Shown here piece after piece: positions 11,945-24,369 of a stretch of DNA of 64,000 nucleotides. Numbering within the stretch: position 1 is the stretch's first letter; the number at the start of each line of letters is the position of its first letter. The position numbers were made by a program, and so were the translations under genes. This DNA is from Nipponacmea schrenckii (taxonomy: Eukaryota > Mollusca > Gastropoda > Lottiidae), in assembly GCA_030562195.1 (NCBI GenBank), contig JAUJPP010000011.1:1054001-1118000 (forward strand), read 5' to 3'. The notes beneath the pieces are model-generated. The model did no database searches, had not been told where the DNA came from, and saw only the letters and a list, made by a program, of their open reading frames with translations.

Positions 11945-14015
11945 CTAGAGCCACACGTGGCACAGAGTGGGACTTTGCTAACGTTGCAAAATTGCAACAA
12001 ACAGGCCGAAACATCTGATTTTCTGGTAAAAACTGGCCAAAGCAACGAGGTATCTGTGTGCAAAGAATTTTTTGGAAAAACGTTATTTCCTACTGACGTA
12101 ATTCGCTGACCTATATAAATGCTAAATTGATAGTTTACCCGGATGTGCCACGCCCATCTCATTCTTTTTTTGTGTAAATCTAATAACATTCAAAATATAT
12201 ATTCACGGTACAAATTTGAAGCTTGTACATTTAAAAGATCACGAGATATGCACAAATACATTTCAAAAAGGCAAAATGTACTTTAATTTTAAAAGTGCAA
12301 AAATTAAATTTTCAATTTAAAAACTTTTGTTATACATTGCTGGAAAGTGGACAAAAAGCGCCTTAAGAATCTGAAAAAATAACCCTCTACATTAATTAGG
12401 TCACGCTCTAGAGCAGTCCAAATTAGCGAATTTTGGTGTTTTCGGGCAGCTATAAAACCGGAAGTAGACGTCGGAAGCCTAATGTCAAATTGTCAACTGA
12501 TAGCCAAAGTCAGTGACCAATGACCTTGTAAAGGTCAAGGTTACTAAAGGTCAAGGTCACTAGAAATAAGCCCCCAAACTAAAAAAAACTGATTTGTTTT
12601 GCAAATGTCGCAAAATTGCAACAAACAGACAGAATCATTTGATTTTTTGGATTAACTGGCCAAAGTAATGAGGTATATGTATGCAAGGTACTTTTTTGAA
12701 AAACGTTATTTCCTGCAGCCGTAATTCGCTGACCGATATAAATGGTAAACCGGAAATTTACCCGGATGTGCCACGCCCATCTCGTTTTTTTGGACAGGAA
12801 TCTAATCATATTCAAAATGTATATTCACGGTACAAATTTAAAGCTTGTACAGCTAATAGATCACGAGATATACACACATAGATTTTAAACAAGCGAATAT
12901 ACGGCAAAATGTACTTATCTTTGCAAAAATCAAAAACTTCATTTTTCATTTTACAAACTTTTGTTATATATCGTTGGAAAGAGGACAAAAAGCACTTTTA
13001 GAATCTGAAAAAAATAACACTCTAAATTAATTAGGTCACGCTCTAGAGCTACCCAAAGTTGCGAATTTTGCTGTTTTCGGGAAGCTATAAAACCGGAAGT
13101 AGATGTCGGAGGTCAAAGGTCAAAGTATCAACTGATAGCCAAGGTTAATGACCTTTGACCTACTAAAGGTCATGGTCATCAAAGGTCAAGGTCACGAGAA
13201 ATAAGCCCCCAAACTTTGAAAAAATTCAACCGGATGTTGCAAAAATGCAAAAGCGAAATTCAAAAATCGACTTCCAATGTTTTTTTGCAATTTTTATGTT
13301 CTTTTATTTGACACCAAAATCATCTCAATCGGATAAGCCATAATGTCTGAATTAAATTCGCCCAATTTCAGAAAAATCAAAATGGCGGCGAAAGTTGCGC
13401 ATGCGGCCTTGATTTTATTTTCTTCGTTTTTTTGTATGGCTAATGGCTACCGAATGAAACAAATTTGAATCTCATACATTAATAAACCCGGAAGTTATTC
13501 AACCGGACGTAAAACTCCATTTTTCGCAAAAACCGGAAGTGACGCAAAAATTTTGACCTACTTTTTGAAAATCATTTCGTGGGCTTCTAATGCTCAATTT
13601 TTTTTAGTCGAATCACACTAAAAACAACAAAGTTGCAAAAAATTGCAAAATACGGCAAAAAAATGTGTGCAACGAATTTTTGAAAATTGAAACTTTTGAA
13701 CTGCTATCTGATCAGAAGTTACTTGCAGATTCCAAAAATGAAAACCCAAAGAAAATTTATCAAAAATTGCGCCAGCTAGAGCCAATTTGCTACTTTTTAA
13801 ACAAGTTGCAACGCAGCACTTCCGGTTGTGCAAAAATGTTCCAATTTATATTCATTAGAAACGTCGCCACTACAGAAGGTCTGGAGAAGTTGAGACAAAT
13901 TTGCAACTATTGCAGCCTAGGCACAGCGAGGTGTGTAAATTTCGAAAAAAAAAAAAAAAAAAAAAAGAGACATTTCGAAAACAAACTGGGACTTTGCGGT
14001 AGCAAAGTCCCACAA
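11945..14015 (-). mobile_element. e6: Fam1 element, beta-b variant
   Basis: CTAG 11945-11948. Alpha units run to about 13210. The composite receptor site is mutated here (GGTTAATGACC near 13144). The middle of beta (about 13290-13600) is a different sequence from e1 and matches e11, e17, e19 and e26, while its outer parts match ordinary Fam1. The A tract is 13945-13966 and H1 13987-14012. Confidence 0.75.
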
Positions 14016-16293
14016 CTAGAGCCGTACGCCTAACGGCACTGAAGCAGTGCGTTCCATCCAGGGATTCGTTCGTTAAGCAAAAGACAAAAAGGGTTTATTA
14101 AAATAAAAAAATGTGCATCAGAAATGGATTTTGATTTCCTAACAAACGCTCTCATACGCCCCTTTTCCCCCTTTCCCCTCTTTGCCCCTCCCCATCCTTA
14201 GCCCTCATCATCAATTAAGATAGATAATAAGTTAAAATCATAATAAAAAATGGATAGAGGGTCGTTTAATCTAAAAAAGATATCCGGATCGCCGAAACTA
14301 TTTGTAAATCGCCCAAACGTAGAGAATAATACCCAATACAATGTAGATTGTTTCATATATTAAATTCGCAATTTTCAGATGGCGATGAAACCAAAAGTAG
14401 ATATCGTACAAAAAATATATATATAGCATTGGATAGACAATGTCGAAGCTATATACAAATCGAAAGGTCACTAATGGTTCAAGTTGTCTTAAGTCTCCAG
14501 GGTATAACATTGAGACACCACATATATATAGCGAAGCCTAACATTTTAAAATTTATATTGAATAGAGTTTCGTCCCTTAGACCATTATTCCAGTCAACTG
14601 TATATTATTGTTGCATAATTATAAGAGATAAAATTTAAAATTCTAAAGGTTATAATTTCGTTCCAAATATTCCATATTTACATCACCCACAACAGGAAAA
14701 ACATATATAACAATTTTGAATCATTTTAACTGGATGTAGAACGATTAAACTAAAAAATAATTTCATATCGCTGAAACTTATATCTTGTAGGTCGCCCAAA
14801 TTCAACACATTAAACAGGTTGTTTTATAGGGAAAATTCGCAATTTTGAAATGGCGATAAAAGCGGAAGTATACATCTTACAATAAAGCTTTATATATCAT
14901 TGGATAGAACTTCTCGAGAGCTATCATATTTGTACAGGTCAAAAATTCGTCAAAGGTCAACGTCACAATATACGACCCTTCAAAGTTTTTAAAAATTTTA
15001 ATCGTTAAAAAATCAAAATCAAAATCAAAATTCACAAATCGGTTTCCATACATATTTCGTCAATCGGTTATAGATTCTATATACATCAAAAAAAAAACCC
15101 AAATTAAATTATCCCCCGAGACCCAATTTCGATTTAAAGAAAAACACGCACAGTTAGTATAGAAGAAATTACAAAATTTTGAAATATTTAAACGCACAAT
15201 TTTGATTAAAATACCAAGTGAAATATATAAATGGAAAGATGACATTAAGCGTAAAAGGAATATGTAAGAAATTCTGTCCTATGTAAATTAGGTCACGTGA
15301 TAGAGCTCTTTAAAGTTAAAATTCGTGATTTTCAATTTGCTGCAAAACCGGAAGTAAACACCGGACAACAAAAGTGAAGATACCATTGGATAGATATAAT
15401 CAAGGGCAACAACTTTTGTTCAGGTCAAAAGGTCACCAAAGGTCAAGGTCGCGAAATATGAACCTTGAAATTTTTGACATTTACTGGAAAATTTCAACCG
15501 AAAATAAAAGAAAAGCAAAAGCGGAATTCAAAAATCCCTTCCCATACTTTTTTGCACAATCGATGGATGTTTTAAAAAATCCTAAATTTATGCAAATTAG
15601 ATTTAACCCTGAGGCCCCATTTTGAGTTTTACAAAAGTTACTCATATCAAGATGGCGGTTGATCCGTTACTTCCGGTTCGGATTTTCTTAATTTACCATC
15701 ATTAGATAGACAATTGTAGCTAATTGCAAAAAAAAATTTTCAAATATCTTCATTATTCCGGAATTTCAAAATTCAACTTTAAAAGCAAATAGCATCAAAA
15801 CCGGAAGTGATATCGAAATTTTGAAAATTAATTATTGTTCGCAATCAAAATGTCTATATTTCTGTAAATTTTCAGATCGATCGAAATGAAATTGTAGAAG
15901 TTGACAAAACTGCAAAAATCAAAATTAAAAAAGTCAGCGACAAAGTTCAAAATTTTAAAAGTTTGAAAGTGCTAACTTGTAAAAATGATTAAAAGTAATA
16001 AACAAAAAAAAAACGCTATCGAAATTGATTAAAAACTAGCGTCGCAAATAAGAAAAATCCTAAAATTAGACATATCCCTGTACGTCATTTCCGGTTGGAC
16101 AAAATGACGTAAAAATACATTCATATTATTTACTTTCGCGGGTTTTTCGAAAGAAATGTTAACAGTTTTCATGTAGCACTTGTAGTTTTGGCTGGGCGTG
16201 ATGGGAAGAATTCGAAAAAAAAAAAAAAAAAAAAAAACATTTCGAAAACAAAGCAGTGCGTTCGATGAACGCACTGCAAAAAAAAAAAAAAAA
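14016..16293 (-). mobile_element. e7: complete Fam2 element (reference copy)
   Basis: A complete Fam2 copy. CTAG 14016-14019; hairpin GCCGT/ACGGC just inside; subterminal arm GCAGTGCGTTC 14044-14054; C-rich tract 14160-14203; uninterrupted site for the Fam4 insertion at 14227/14228. The body has two successive core units with CGGAAGT, AGGTCA repeats, ATTCAACCG and AAGATGGCGG. The 5' end is A tract 16215-16237, box ATTTCGAAAACAAA and H2 at 16253-16277 (11-bp stem, GAT loop), then A tract 16278-16293 up to the next CTAG. No reading frame survives comparison with the other Fam2 copies. Confidence 0.75.
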
Positions 16294-16436
16294 CTAGAGC
16301 CGTACGCCTAACGGCACTGAAGCAGTGCGTTCCATCCAGGGATTCGTTCGTTAAGCAAAAGACAAAAAGGGTTTATCAAAATAAAAAAAATGTGCACCAG
16401 AAATGGATTTTGATTTCATAACAAACGCTCCCATAC

Positions 16437-16483
16437 CCCGCTTTTCCCCCCTTTCCCCTCTTTGCCCCTCCCCATCCTTAGCC
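16437..16483 (-). repeat. G-rich tract of Fam2 (C-rich on +), potential quadruplex
   Basis: Read on the minus strand this has at least four runs of four or more G separated by short spacers. Equivalent tracts occur at 3308-3343, 14160-14203, 26503-26530, 28761-28797, 56552-56588 and 58833-58863, about 130-200 bp inside the CTAG end of every Fam2 copy. It stands out because the rest of the element is AT-rich. Confidence 0.6.
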
Positions 16484-17881
16484 CTCATCATCAATTAAGA
16501 TAGATAATAAGTTAAAATCATAATAAAAAATGGATAGAGGGTCGTTTAATCTAAAAAAGATATCCGGATCGCCGAAACTCATATTTGTAAATCGCCCAAA
16601 CGTAGAGAATAATACCCAATGCAATGTAGATTGTTTTATATATTAAATTCGCAATTTTCAGATGGCGATGAAACCAAAAGTAGATATCGTACAAAAAATA
16701 TATATATATAGCATTGGATAGACAATGTCGAAGCTATATACAAATCGAAAGGTCACTAATGGTTCAAGTTGTCTTAAGTCGCCAGGGTATAACATTGAGA
16801 CACCACATAAATAGCGCGGCCTAACATTTTAAAATTTATATTGAATAGAGTTTCGTCCCTTAGACCATTATTCCAGTCAACTGTATATTATTGTTGCATA
16901 ATTATAAGAGATAAAATTTAAAATTCTAAAGGTTGTAATTTTGTTCCAAATATTCAATATTTACATCACCCACAACAGGAAAAACATATATAACAACTTT
17001 GAATCATTTTAAAGATTAAACTAAAAAATAATTTCAGATCGCTGAAACTTATATCTTGTAGGTCGCCCAAATGCAACACATTAATCAGATTGTTTTACAG
17101 GGAAAATTCGCAATTTTCAAATGGCGATAAAAGCGGAAGTATACATCTTACAATAAAGCTTTATATATCATTGGATAGAACTTCTCGAGAGCTATCATAT
17201 TTGTACAGGTCAAAATTTGTCAAAGGTCAACGTCACAATATACGACCCTTCAAAGTTTTTAAAAATTTTAATCGTTAAAAAATCAAGATCAAAATCAAAA
17301 TTCAAAAATAGGTTTCCATATATATTTCGGCAATCGGTTATAGATTCTATATACATCAAAATAACACAAATCGAATTATCCCCCGAGACCCTATTTCGAT
17401 TTAAAGAAAAACACGCACAGTTAGTATAGAATTTTTAAACGCGCAATTTTGACTAAAATACCAAGTTTGATATATTAATGGGAAGATGACATTAAGCGTA
17501 AAAGGAATATGTAAGAAATTCTGTCCTATGTAAATTAGGTCACGTGATAGAGCTCTTTAAAGTTAAAATTCGTGATTTTCAATAGGCTGCAAAACCGGAA
17601 GTAAACATCAGACAACAAAAGTGAACATACCATTGGGTAGATATAATCAAGGGCAATACCTTTTGTTCAGGTCAAAAGGTCACCGAAGGTCAAGGTCGCG
17701 AAATATGACCTTTTAAATTTTTGACAATTACTGGAAAATTTCAACCGGAAATAAAAGAAAAGCAAAAGCGAAATTGAAAAATCCCTTCCCATACTTTTTT
17801 GCGCAATCGTTGAATGTTTTGAGAAAATCTAAAATTATGGAAATTAGATTTAACCCTGAGGCCCCATTTTGAGTTTTACAA

Positions 17882-18187
17882 AAGTTAGTCATATCAACAT
17901 GGCGGCTGATCCGTTACTTCCGGTTCGGATTTTTTTAATTTAGCATCATTTAATAGACAATTGTAGCTAATTGCAAAATAAATTTTTTAAATATCTTCTA
18001 TATTTCGGAAGTGCAAAATTCAACTTTAAAAGCAAATAACTTCAAAACCGGAAGTGATATCGAAATTTTGAAAATTAATTTTGGTTCGCAATCTAAATGT
18101 CTTTATATCTGTAAGTTTTCAAGTCGATCGAAAGAAAACTGTAGAAGTTAGTCATATCAACATGGCGGCTGATCCGTTACTTCCGGT
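17882..18187. repeat. 43-bp direct duplication at the polarity-switch junction
   Basis: Bases 17882-17924 recur exactly at 18145-18187. The first jump is at a shared AAGTTA (normal Fam2 reads TGTAGAAGTTAGAAAATGC here). The second, into inverted Fam1, is at a shared CGGT. This pattern fits template switching during replication or an assembly chimera; the sequence alone cannot separate them. Confidence 0.65.
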
Positions 18188-18549
18188 CAGCGCTTTACAT
18201 CTGTAGGAAAAAAGTACTTTGCACACAGGTACCTCGATGCTTTGGCCATTTTATATCAGAAATTCAGATATTTTGAACAAAGGCTTCAAAAAAGGGAACG
18301 GGTTTTAGAATTTCCATTTTTCCAATTTTTGTATTTTCGCTTTTTTCACCTTTATGGTGTGTATATCTCATGTAGATGCTTCAAATTTTGAATATATATT
18401 GACATATTTATACCAATTGATTACATTTAAAGATGGGTTCCCTTGTTTTCATTGAACTTTAAATTTACCAGAAAATCAAATGTTTCGGGCTGTTTGTTGC
18501 AATTTTGCAACGTTAGCAAAGTCCCACTCTGTGCCACGTGTGGCTCTAG
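18188..18549 (+). mobile_element. e9: rearranged 3' fragment of Fam1
   Basis: Only the 3' end of a Fam1 copy: CTAG 18546-18549, hairpin and AGCAAAGTCCCA arm are intact. Between about 18240 and 18470 the alpha sequence is strongly diverged and shortened. A jump at a shared CTGG joins the end segment to a different part of alpha. It is the first element of the plus-sense block. Confidence 0.6.
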
Positions 18550-20261
18550 TTGTGGGACTTTGCTACCGCAAAGTCCCAGTTTGTTTTCGGTTTGTCTTTT
18601 TTTTTTTTTTTTTGCAGTGCGTTCATCGAACGCACTGCTTTGTTTTCGAAATGTCTTTTTTTTTTTTTTTTTTTTTCGAATTTTACCCGCGATTGTTTTC
18701 GTAGAAGGCAACTTGCCACAAACTACCTGTTGCTATTGCCTATTCAAACTGCGTGACTTGTATTTTATAAATGTAAAATGACGTCATTAAGAGCAACCGG
18801 AAACGAGCTGTGGGCAATGGCGGCTTTTTGATTATTGCTGTTTATTACCTCTATTTATCATCTGATTTTGACAGAACTTCTTTTGCTAGCTTCTTTTAAC
18901 TGCTAGCTACATAACTGCAGTTTCAAACTGCTAATTTCATTACTTTTGTAGCTGACTTTTTTTATTTCAATTTTTGCGTTTTTTTCAACTTCTACAATTT
19001 TATTCCGATGCATCCGAAAACTTACAGGTATATAGACACTATAAATTCAATTAAAATCTATTTTTTAAATTTTCGAAATCACTTCCGGTTTTGAAGTTAT
19101 TCGCTTGTAAAATTTAAAAATCAATTTCCGGAATTTTCAAGATATTTAAAAAATTCTTTTTGCAATATGCTAGAAATAGTCATACAAAAAAACGAAGATA
19201 AAAAAATCCGAACCGGAAGCAAACGATAAGCCGCCATATTGAAATGTCAAACTTTTGTAAATTTTAAAATTCAAATTCAGGGGATAAAGCGATTTTCGTT
19301 ATTTTTACGTATCTAATGACTAAAGTCGATTGCGCAACTTTATTTGGGAGCCGATTTTTGAATTTGGATTTGGATTTTCTTTTATTTCCATTTTAATATT
19401 TTTGATAATGTCAAAAACTTTAAAGGCCCATATTTTGTGACCTTGACCTTTGGTGACCGTGTGACCTGAACATGATTTATTCTCCTTGATGATATCTATC
19501 CACTGATATGTTCATTTGTGTTGTCCGATGATAACTTCCGGTTTTATAGCCGATTGAAATTTGCAATTTTTATTTTTAACGAGCTCTGTCACGTGAACTA
19601 ATTGATAAATAACAAATATTTAAATTGAATCTTATTAGGGTTAATCTGCTCTTTGTAATGATATATTAAACCAAATATTTCCACCAAAAATGCGCTTTTT
19701 AATTTTTGGAAAATTTTTATATTTTCTTCTCTACTAACTGTGCGTAATTTTCTTTAAATCGAAATTGGGCCTCTGGAAATGCTACGATTCGTGTAATTTT
19801 AATGTCTATAGAATGTTATATCGATTCCTGAATTATATTTGGAAACTGATTTTTGAATTTTGATTTTGATTTTGATATTTTTACCGAAAGTAATATATAA
19901 ACACCTCGAATGGTCGTATATTGTAACCTTGACCTTTGGTGACCTTGTAAGCTGCACAAATGTGATAGCTCTCGAAAAGATCTATCCATTGATATATTAT
20001 ATTTTGATGTACGATGTATACTTTCCGTTTTATCACCATTTGAAAATTGCAAATTTCATCGTTAAAAACTGTTTGTTGAATTATGCGTTTGGGCGATCTA
20101 CATGACACTAGTTTCAGCGAATCAATTATGCTTTAAAATAAAACGACTTATACTCTGTAAAATAATGTTAGTGTTCTACAGATACTTTGTGGGGTAGTTT
20201 TAAAGCGTATATCAAAACTGCTACGCACTGCGTCAGAACCTCGCGAAGCCTGGGGATCTAG
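18550..20261 (+). mobile_element. e10: Fam3 element with stacked H1+H2 5' cassettes
   Basis: The 5' side shows two hairpins in series: H1 18553-18578 (Fam1 type) and H2 18614-18638, each followed by a TTTGTTTTCG box and a T tract (second tract 18656-18676). The Fam3 body runs 18677 to 20257, with TTGACCTTTGGTGACC clusters, ACTTCCGGTTTTATAGCC and a CACGTG box. The 3' end has CGCACTGC close to CTAG (20258-20261), matching H2. Only H2 fits the body; H1 is an extra cassette. Confidence 0.7.
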
Positions 20262-20307
20262 TTGTGGGACTTTGCTACCGCAAAGTCCCAGTTTGTTTTC
20301 GAAATGT

Positions 20308-20349
<42 letters not shown>

Positions 20350-22354
20350 AAATTTACACACCTCACACAGCCTAGGCTGCAATAGTTGCAGCAATTTCAC
20401 AACATCTTCAGACCTTCTGTAGTGGCGACGTTTCTAATGAATGAACATTTTAACATTTTTGCAAAAACCCGGGAAATGCTGCATTGCAACATACCTAAAA
20501 AGTCGGTCAGTGGCTCTAGAAGTCGCAATTTTCAATCGATTTTCGTCGGGTTTGCATTTTTGGAAACTTGAAATAATTTCCAACAAGATAGCAATTTCAA
20601 AATTTCAAAATTCGAAAAATTTCCCAGCACACATTTTTTTGCCGTATTTTGCACATTTTTGCAACTTTGCTATTTTCCATCCGATTTATCTAAAAAAAAT
20701 TGAGTATATGTAGCCCAAGGAATGATTTCCAAAAAGTAGGTCAAAATTTTTGCGTCACTTCCGGTTTTTGCGAAAAATAGAGTTTTACGTCCGGTTGAAT
20801 AACTTCCGGTTTTATTAATGTATGAGATTCAAACTTGTATCATCGGGTAGCCATTAGCCATACAAAAAAGCGAAGAAAATAAAATCAAGGCGGCATGCGC
20901 AACTTTCGCCGCCATTTTGATTTTTCTGAAATTGCGCAAATTTAATTCAGACATTATGGCTTATCCGATTGAGATGATTTTGGTGTCAAATGAAAGAACA
21001 TAAAAATTGCAAAAAAACATTGGAAGTCGATTTTTGAATTTCGCTTTTGCATTTTTGCAACATCCGGTTGAATTTTTTCAAAGTTTGGGGGCTTATTTCT
21101 CGTGACCTTGACCTTTGGTGACCATGACCTTTAGTAGGTCAAAGGTCATTGACCTTGGCTATCAGTTGATACTTTGACATTTGACCTCCGACGTCTACTT
21201 CCGGTTTTATAGCTGCCCCAAAACAGCGAAATTCGCAACTTTGGACTGCTCTAGAGCGTGACCTAATTAATTTAGAGTGTTATTTTTTTCAGATTCTTAA
21301 AGTGCTTTTTGTCCTCTTTCCAACGATGTATAACAAAGGTTTTTAAAATGAAAATTGAAGTTTTTGATTTTTGAAAATTTAAGTATATTTTGCCGTATTT
21401 ACGTTTGCTTGAAATGTATGTATGTATATCTCGTGATCTATTAGATGTACAAACTTCAAATTTGTACCGTGAATATTCATTTTGAATGTGATTTGATTTA
21501 TATAAAAAAATGAGATGGGCGTGGCACATCCGTGTAAAATTCCGATTTACCATTTATATGGGTCAGCGAATTACGGCTGCAGTAAATAGCCTTTTTTTAA
21601 AAAGTACTTTGCACACAGATACCTCATTGCTTTGGCCAGTTTATTGCAGAAAATCAGATAATTCGGCCTGTTTGTTGCAATTTTTCGACAATAGGAAAGC
21701 AGTTAATATTTTTTTCTAATTTTGGAAGCTTATTTCTCGTGACCTTGACCCTTGGTGACCTTGAACTTAAGTAGGTCAAAGGTCATAGACCGTGTCTATC
21801 ATTTAATACTTTGACATTTGACCTCCGACGTCCACTTCCGGTTTTATAGCTGCCTGAAAACAGGAAAAATCACAACTTTGGACTGCTCTAGAGCGTGACC
21901 TAATTAATTTAGAGGTTTATTATTTTCAGATTCTTAAGGGGCTTTTTGTCCACTTTCCAGCAATGTATAACAAAAGTTTTTAAAATTAAAATTTAATTTT
22001 TGCACTTTTAAAATTAAAGTACATTTTGCCTTTTTGAAATGTATTTGTGCATATTTCGTGGTCTTTTAAATGTACAAGCTTCAAATTTGTACCGTGAATA
22101 TATATTTTGAATTTTATTAGATTTACGCAAAAAACAATGAGATGGGCGTGGCACATCCGGGTAAACTTTTAATTTAGCATTTATATAGGTCAGCGAATTA
22201 CGTCAGTAGGAAATAACGTTTTTCCAAAAAATTCTTTGCACACGGATACCTAGTTGCTTTGGCCATATGCTCCTAGAAAATCAGATGTTTCGGCCTGTCT
22301 GTTGCAATTTTGCGACATTTGCAAAGTCCCACTCTGTGCCACTAGTGGCTCTAG
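20262..22354 (+). mobile_element. e11: Fam1 element, beta-b variant
   Basis: H1 20265-20290, a 38-nt T tract 20311-20348, beta with the b-type centre (about 20700-21060), two alpha units, CTAG 22351-22354. The composite receptor-type site is at 21136-21155. The 3' hairpin reads GCCACTAGTGGC, a compensated variant of the usual stem, so base pairing is kept although the sequence changed. Confidence 0.75.
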
Positions 22355-24369
22355 TTTTTTTTTTTTTCGAAATTTACACAGGGCACACAGCCTAGGCTGC
22401 AATAGTTGCGGCAATTTCACAACTTCTCTACACCTTCTGTTGTGGCGAAGTTTCTATTAAATATAAATTGGAACATTTTTGCAAAACCGGAAGTGCTGCA
22501 TTGCAACATGTCTAAAATGTCGGTCAGTGGCTCTAGAACTCGCATTTTTGGACCGATTTTCGTCGGGTTTGCATTTTTGAAAACTTGAAACAATTTCCAA
22601 CAAGATAGCAGTTACAAAATTTCGAAATTCGAAAATTCATAGCACACATTTTTTTGCCGTATTTTGCACATTTTTGCAACTTTGCTATTTTTAGACCGAT
22701 TGATCTGAAAATTTGGGTGCCTTCAAGTGTCACGAATATGAAAACATTGGCAGAGTCAAAATTTTTGCTTCATTTCCGATGTCAACGTAAAACGGGTTTA
22801 AACTTCCGGTTGACCTACTTGTGCTGTAATTGATGTATCGCAACAAAATTTATGTCAATCCTAATTAAATTAGAAGACAAAAAAACGAAGCAGAAAAAAT
22901 CCGGACCGGAAGTGAAACATTGGCCGCCATCTTGAAATGTCACTTTTTTGTAAAACTCAAAATGGGGCCTCTACGGTAAGAGCGATTTGTGTGATGTTTA
23001 TATTTCTGGAAAGCTTAGTCGATTGCGATCAAAATGTTGGAAATCGATTTTTGAATTTTGCTTTTGCTTTTTTCAATATCCGGTTGAATTTTTTCGAAGT
23101 TTGGGGGCTTATTTCTCGTGACCTTGACCTTTGGTGACCATGACCTTTAGTAGGTCAAAGGTCATTGACCTTGGCTATCAGTTGAAACTTTGAACTTTGA
23201 CCTCCGACGTCTACTTCCGGTTTTATAGCTGCCCGAAAACAGCAAAATTCGCAACTTTTGGCTGCTCTAGAGCGTGACCTAATTAATTTAGAGTGTTAAT
23301 TTTTTCAGATTCTTAGATTGTTTTTTGTCCTCTTTCCAACGATATATAACAAAAGTTTGTAAAATGAAAATTGAAGTTTTTGATTTTTGCAAAGAAAAGT
23401 ACATTTTGCCGTATTTTCGCTTGTTTGAAATATATGTGTGTATATCTCGTGATCTATTAGCTGTACAAGCTTCAAATTTTTACTGTGAATATACATTTTG
23501 AATATGATTAGATTCCACTCCAAAAAAACGAGATGGGCGTGGCACATCCGGGTGAACTTCAAATTTACCATTTATATCGGTCAACGAATTACGGCTGCAG
23601 TAAATAACGTTTTTCAAAAAAGTACCTTGCATACATATATATCTCATTTTTTTGGCCAGGTTATCCCAAAAAATCAAATGTTTCTGCCTGTTTGTTGCAA
23701 TTTTGCGACATTTGCAAAAAATCATTTTTTTTTTAGTTTTGGGGCTTATTTCTAGTGACTTTGACCTTTGGTGACCTTGACCTTTACAAGGTCATTGGTC
23801 ACTGACTTTAGCTATCAGTTGACAATTTGGCATTAGACTTCTGACGTCTATTTCCGGTTTTATAGCTGCTCGAAAGCAGCAAAATTCACAACTTTGGACT
23901 GCTCTAGAGCGTGACGTAATTAATGTAGAGGGTTTTTTTTTCACATTCCGAAGGCGCCTTTTGTCCTCTTTCCAGCGATGCACAACAAAAGTTTTTAAAA
24001 TGAAAATTTAATTTTTGGACTTTTAAAATTAAAGTACATTCTGCTTTTTTGAAACGTATTTGTTTATATCTCGTGATCTATTAGATGTACAAGCTTCAAA
24101 TTTGTACCATGAATATATATTTTGTATGAGATTAGATTTACGCAAAAGTAAATTAGATGGGCGTGGCACATACGGGTAAACTTCCAATTTACCAGTTATA
24201 TCGGTCAGCGCTTTTCATCTGTAGGAAATAACATTTTTCCAAAAAATTCTTTGCACACAGATACCTAGTTGCTTTGGCCAGTTTCTCCCAGAAAATCAGA
24301 TGTTTCGGCCTGTTTGTTGCAATTTTGCAACGTTAGCAAAGTCCTACTCTGTGCCACGTGTGGCTCTAG
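22355..24369 (+). mobile_element. e12: Fam1 element without a 5' hairpin
   Basis: It begins directly with T tract 22355-22367 after the previous CTAG, with no H1. Beta (a-type), two alpha units, subterminal AGCAAAGTCC and CTAG 24366-24369 follow. The composite site is at 23152-23171. Confidence 0.75.

Larger units (their letters stand above)
16294..18187 (-). mobile_element. e8: Fam2 element truncated at an inversion junction
   Basis: CTAG 16294-16297, C-rich tract 16437-16483, empty Fam4 site at 16507/16508. It follows the Fam2 body until about 18144, then jumps back and repeats 43 bp (17882-17924 copied at 18145-18187), then joins opposite-polarity Fam1 sequence. The 5' end (A tract, H2) is missing. 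Confidence 0.7.
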
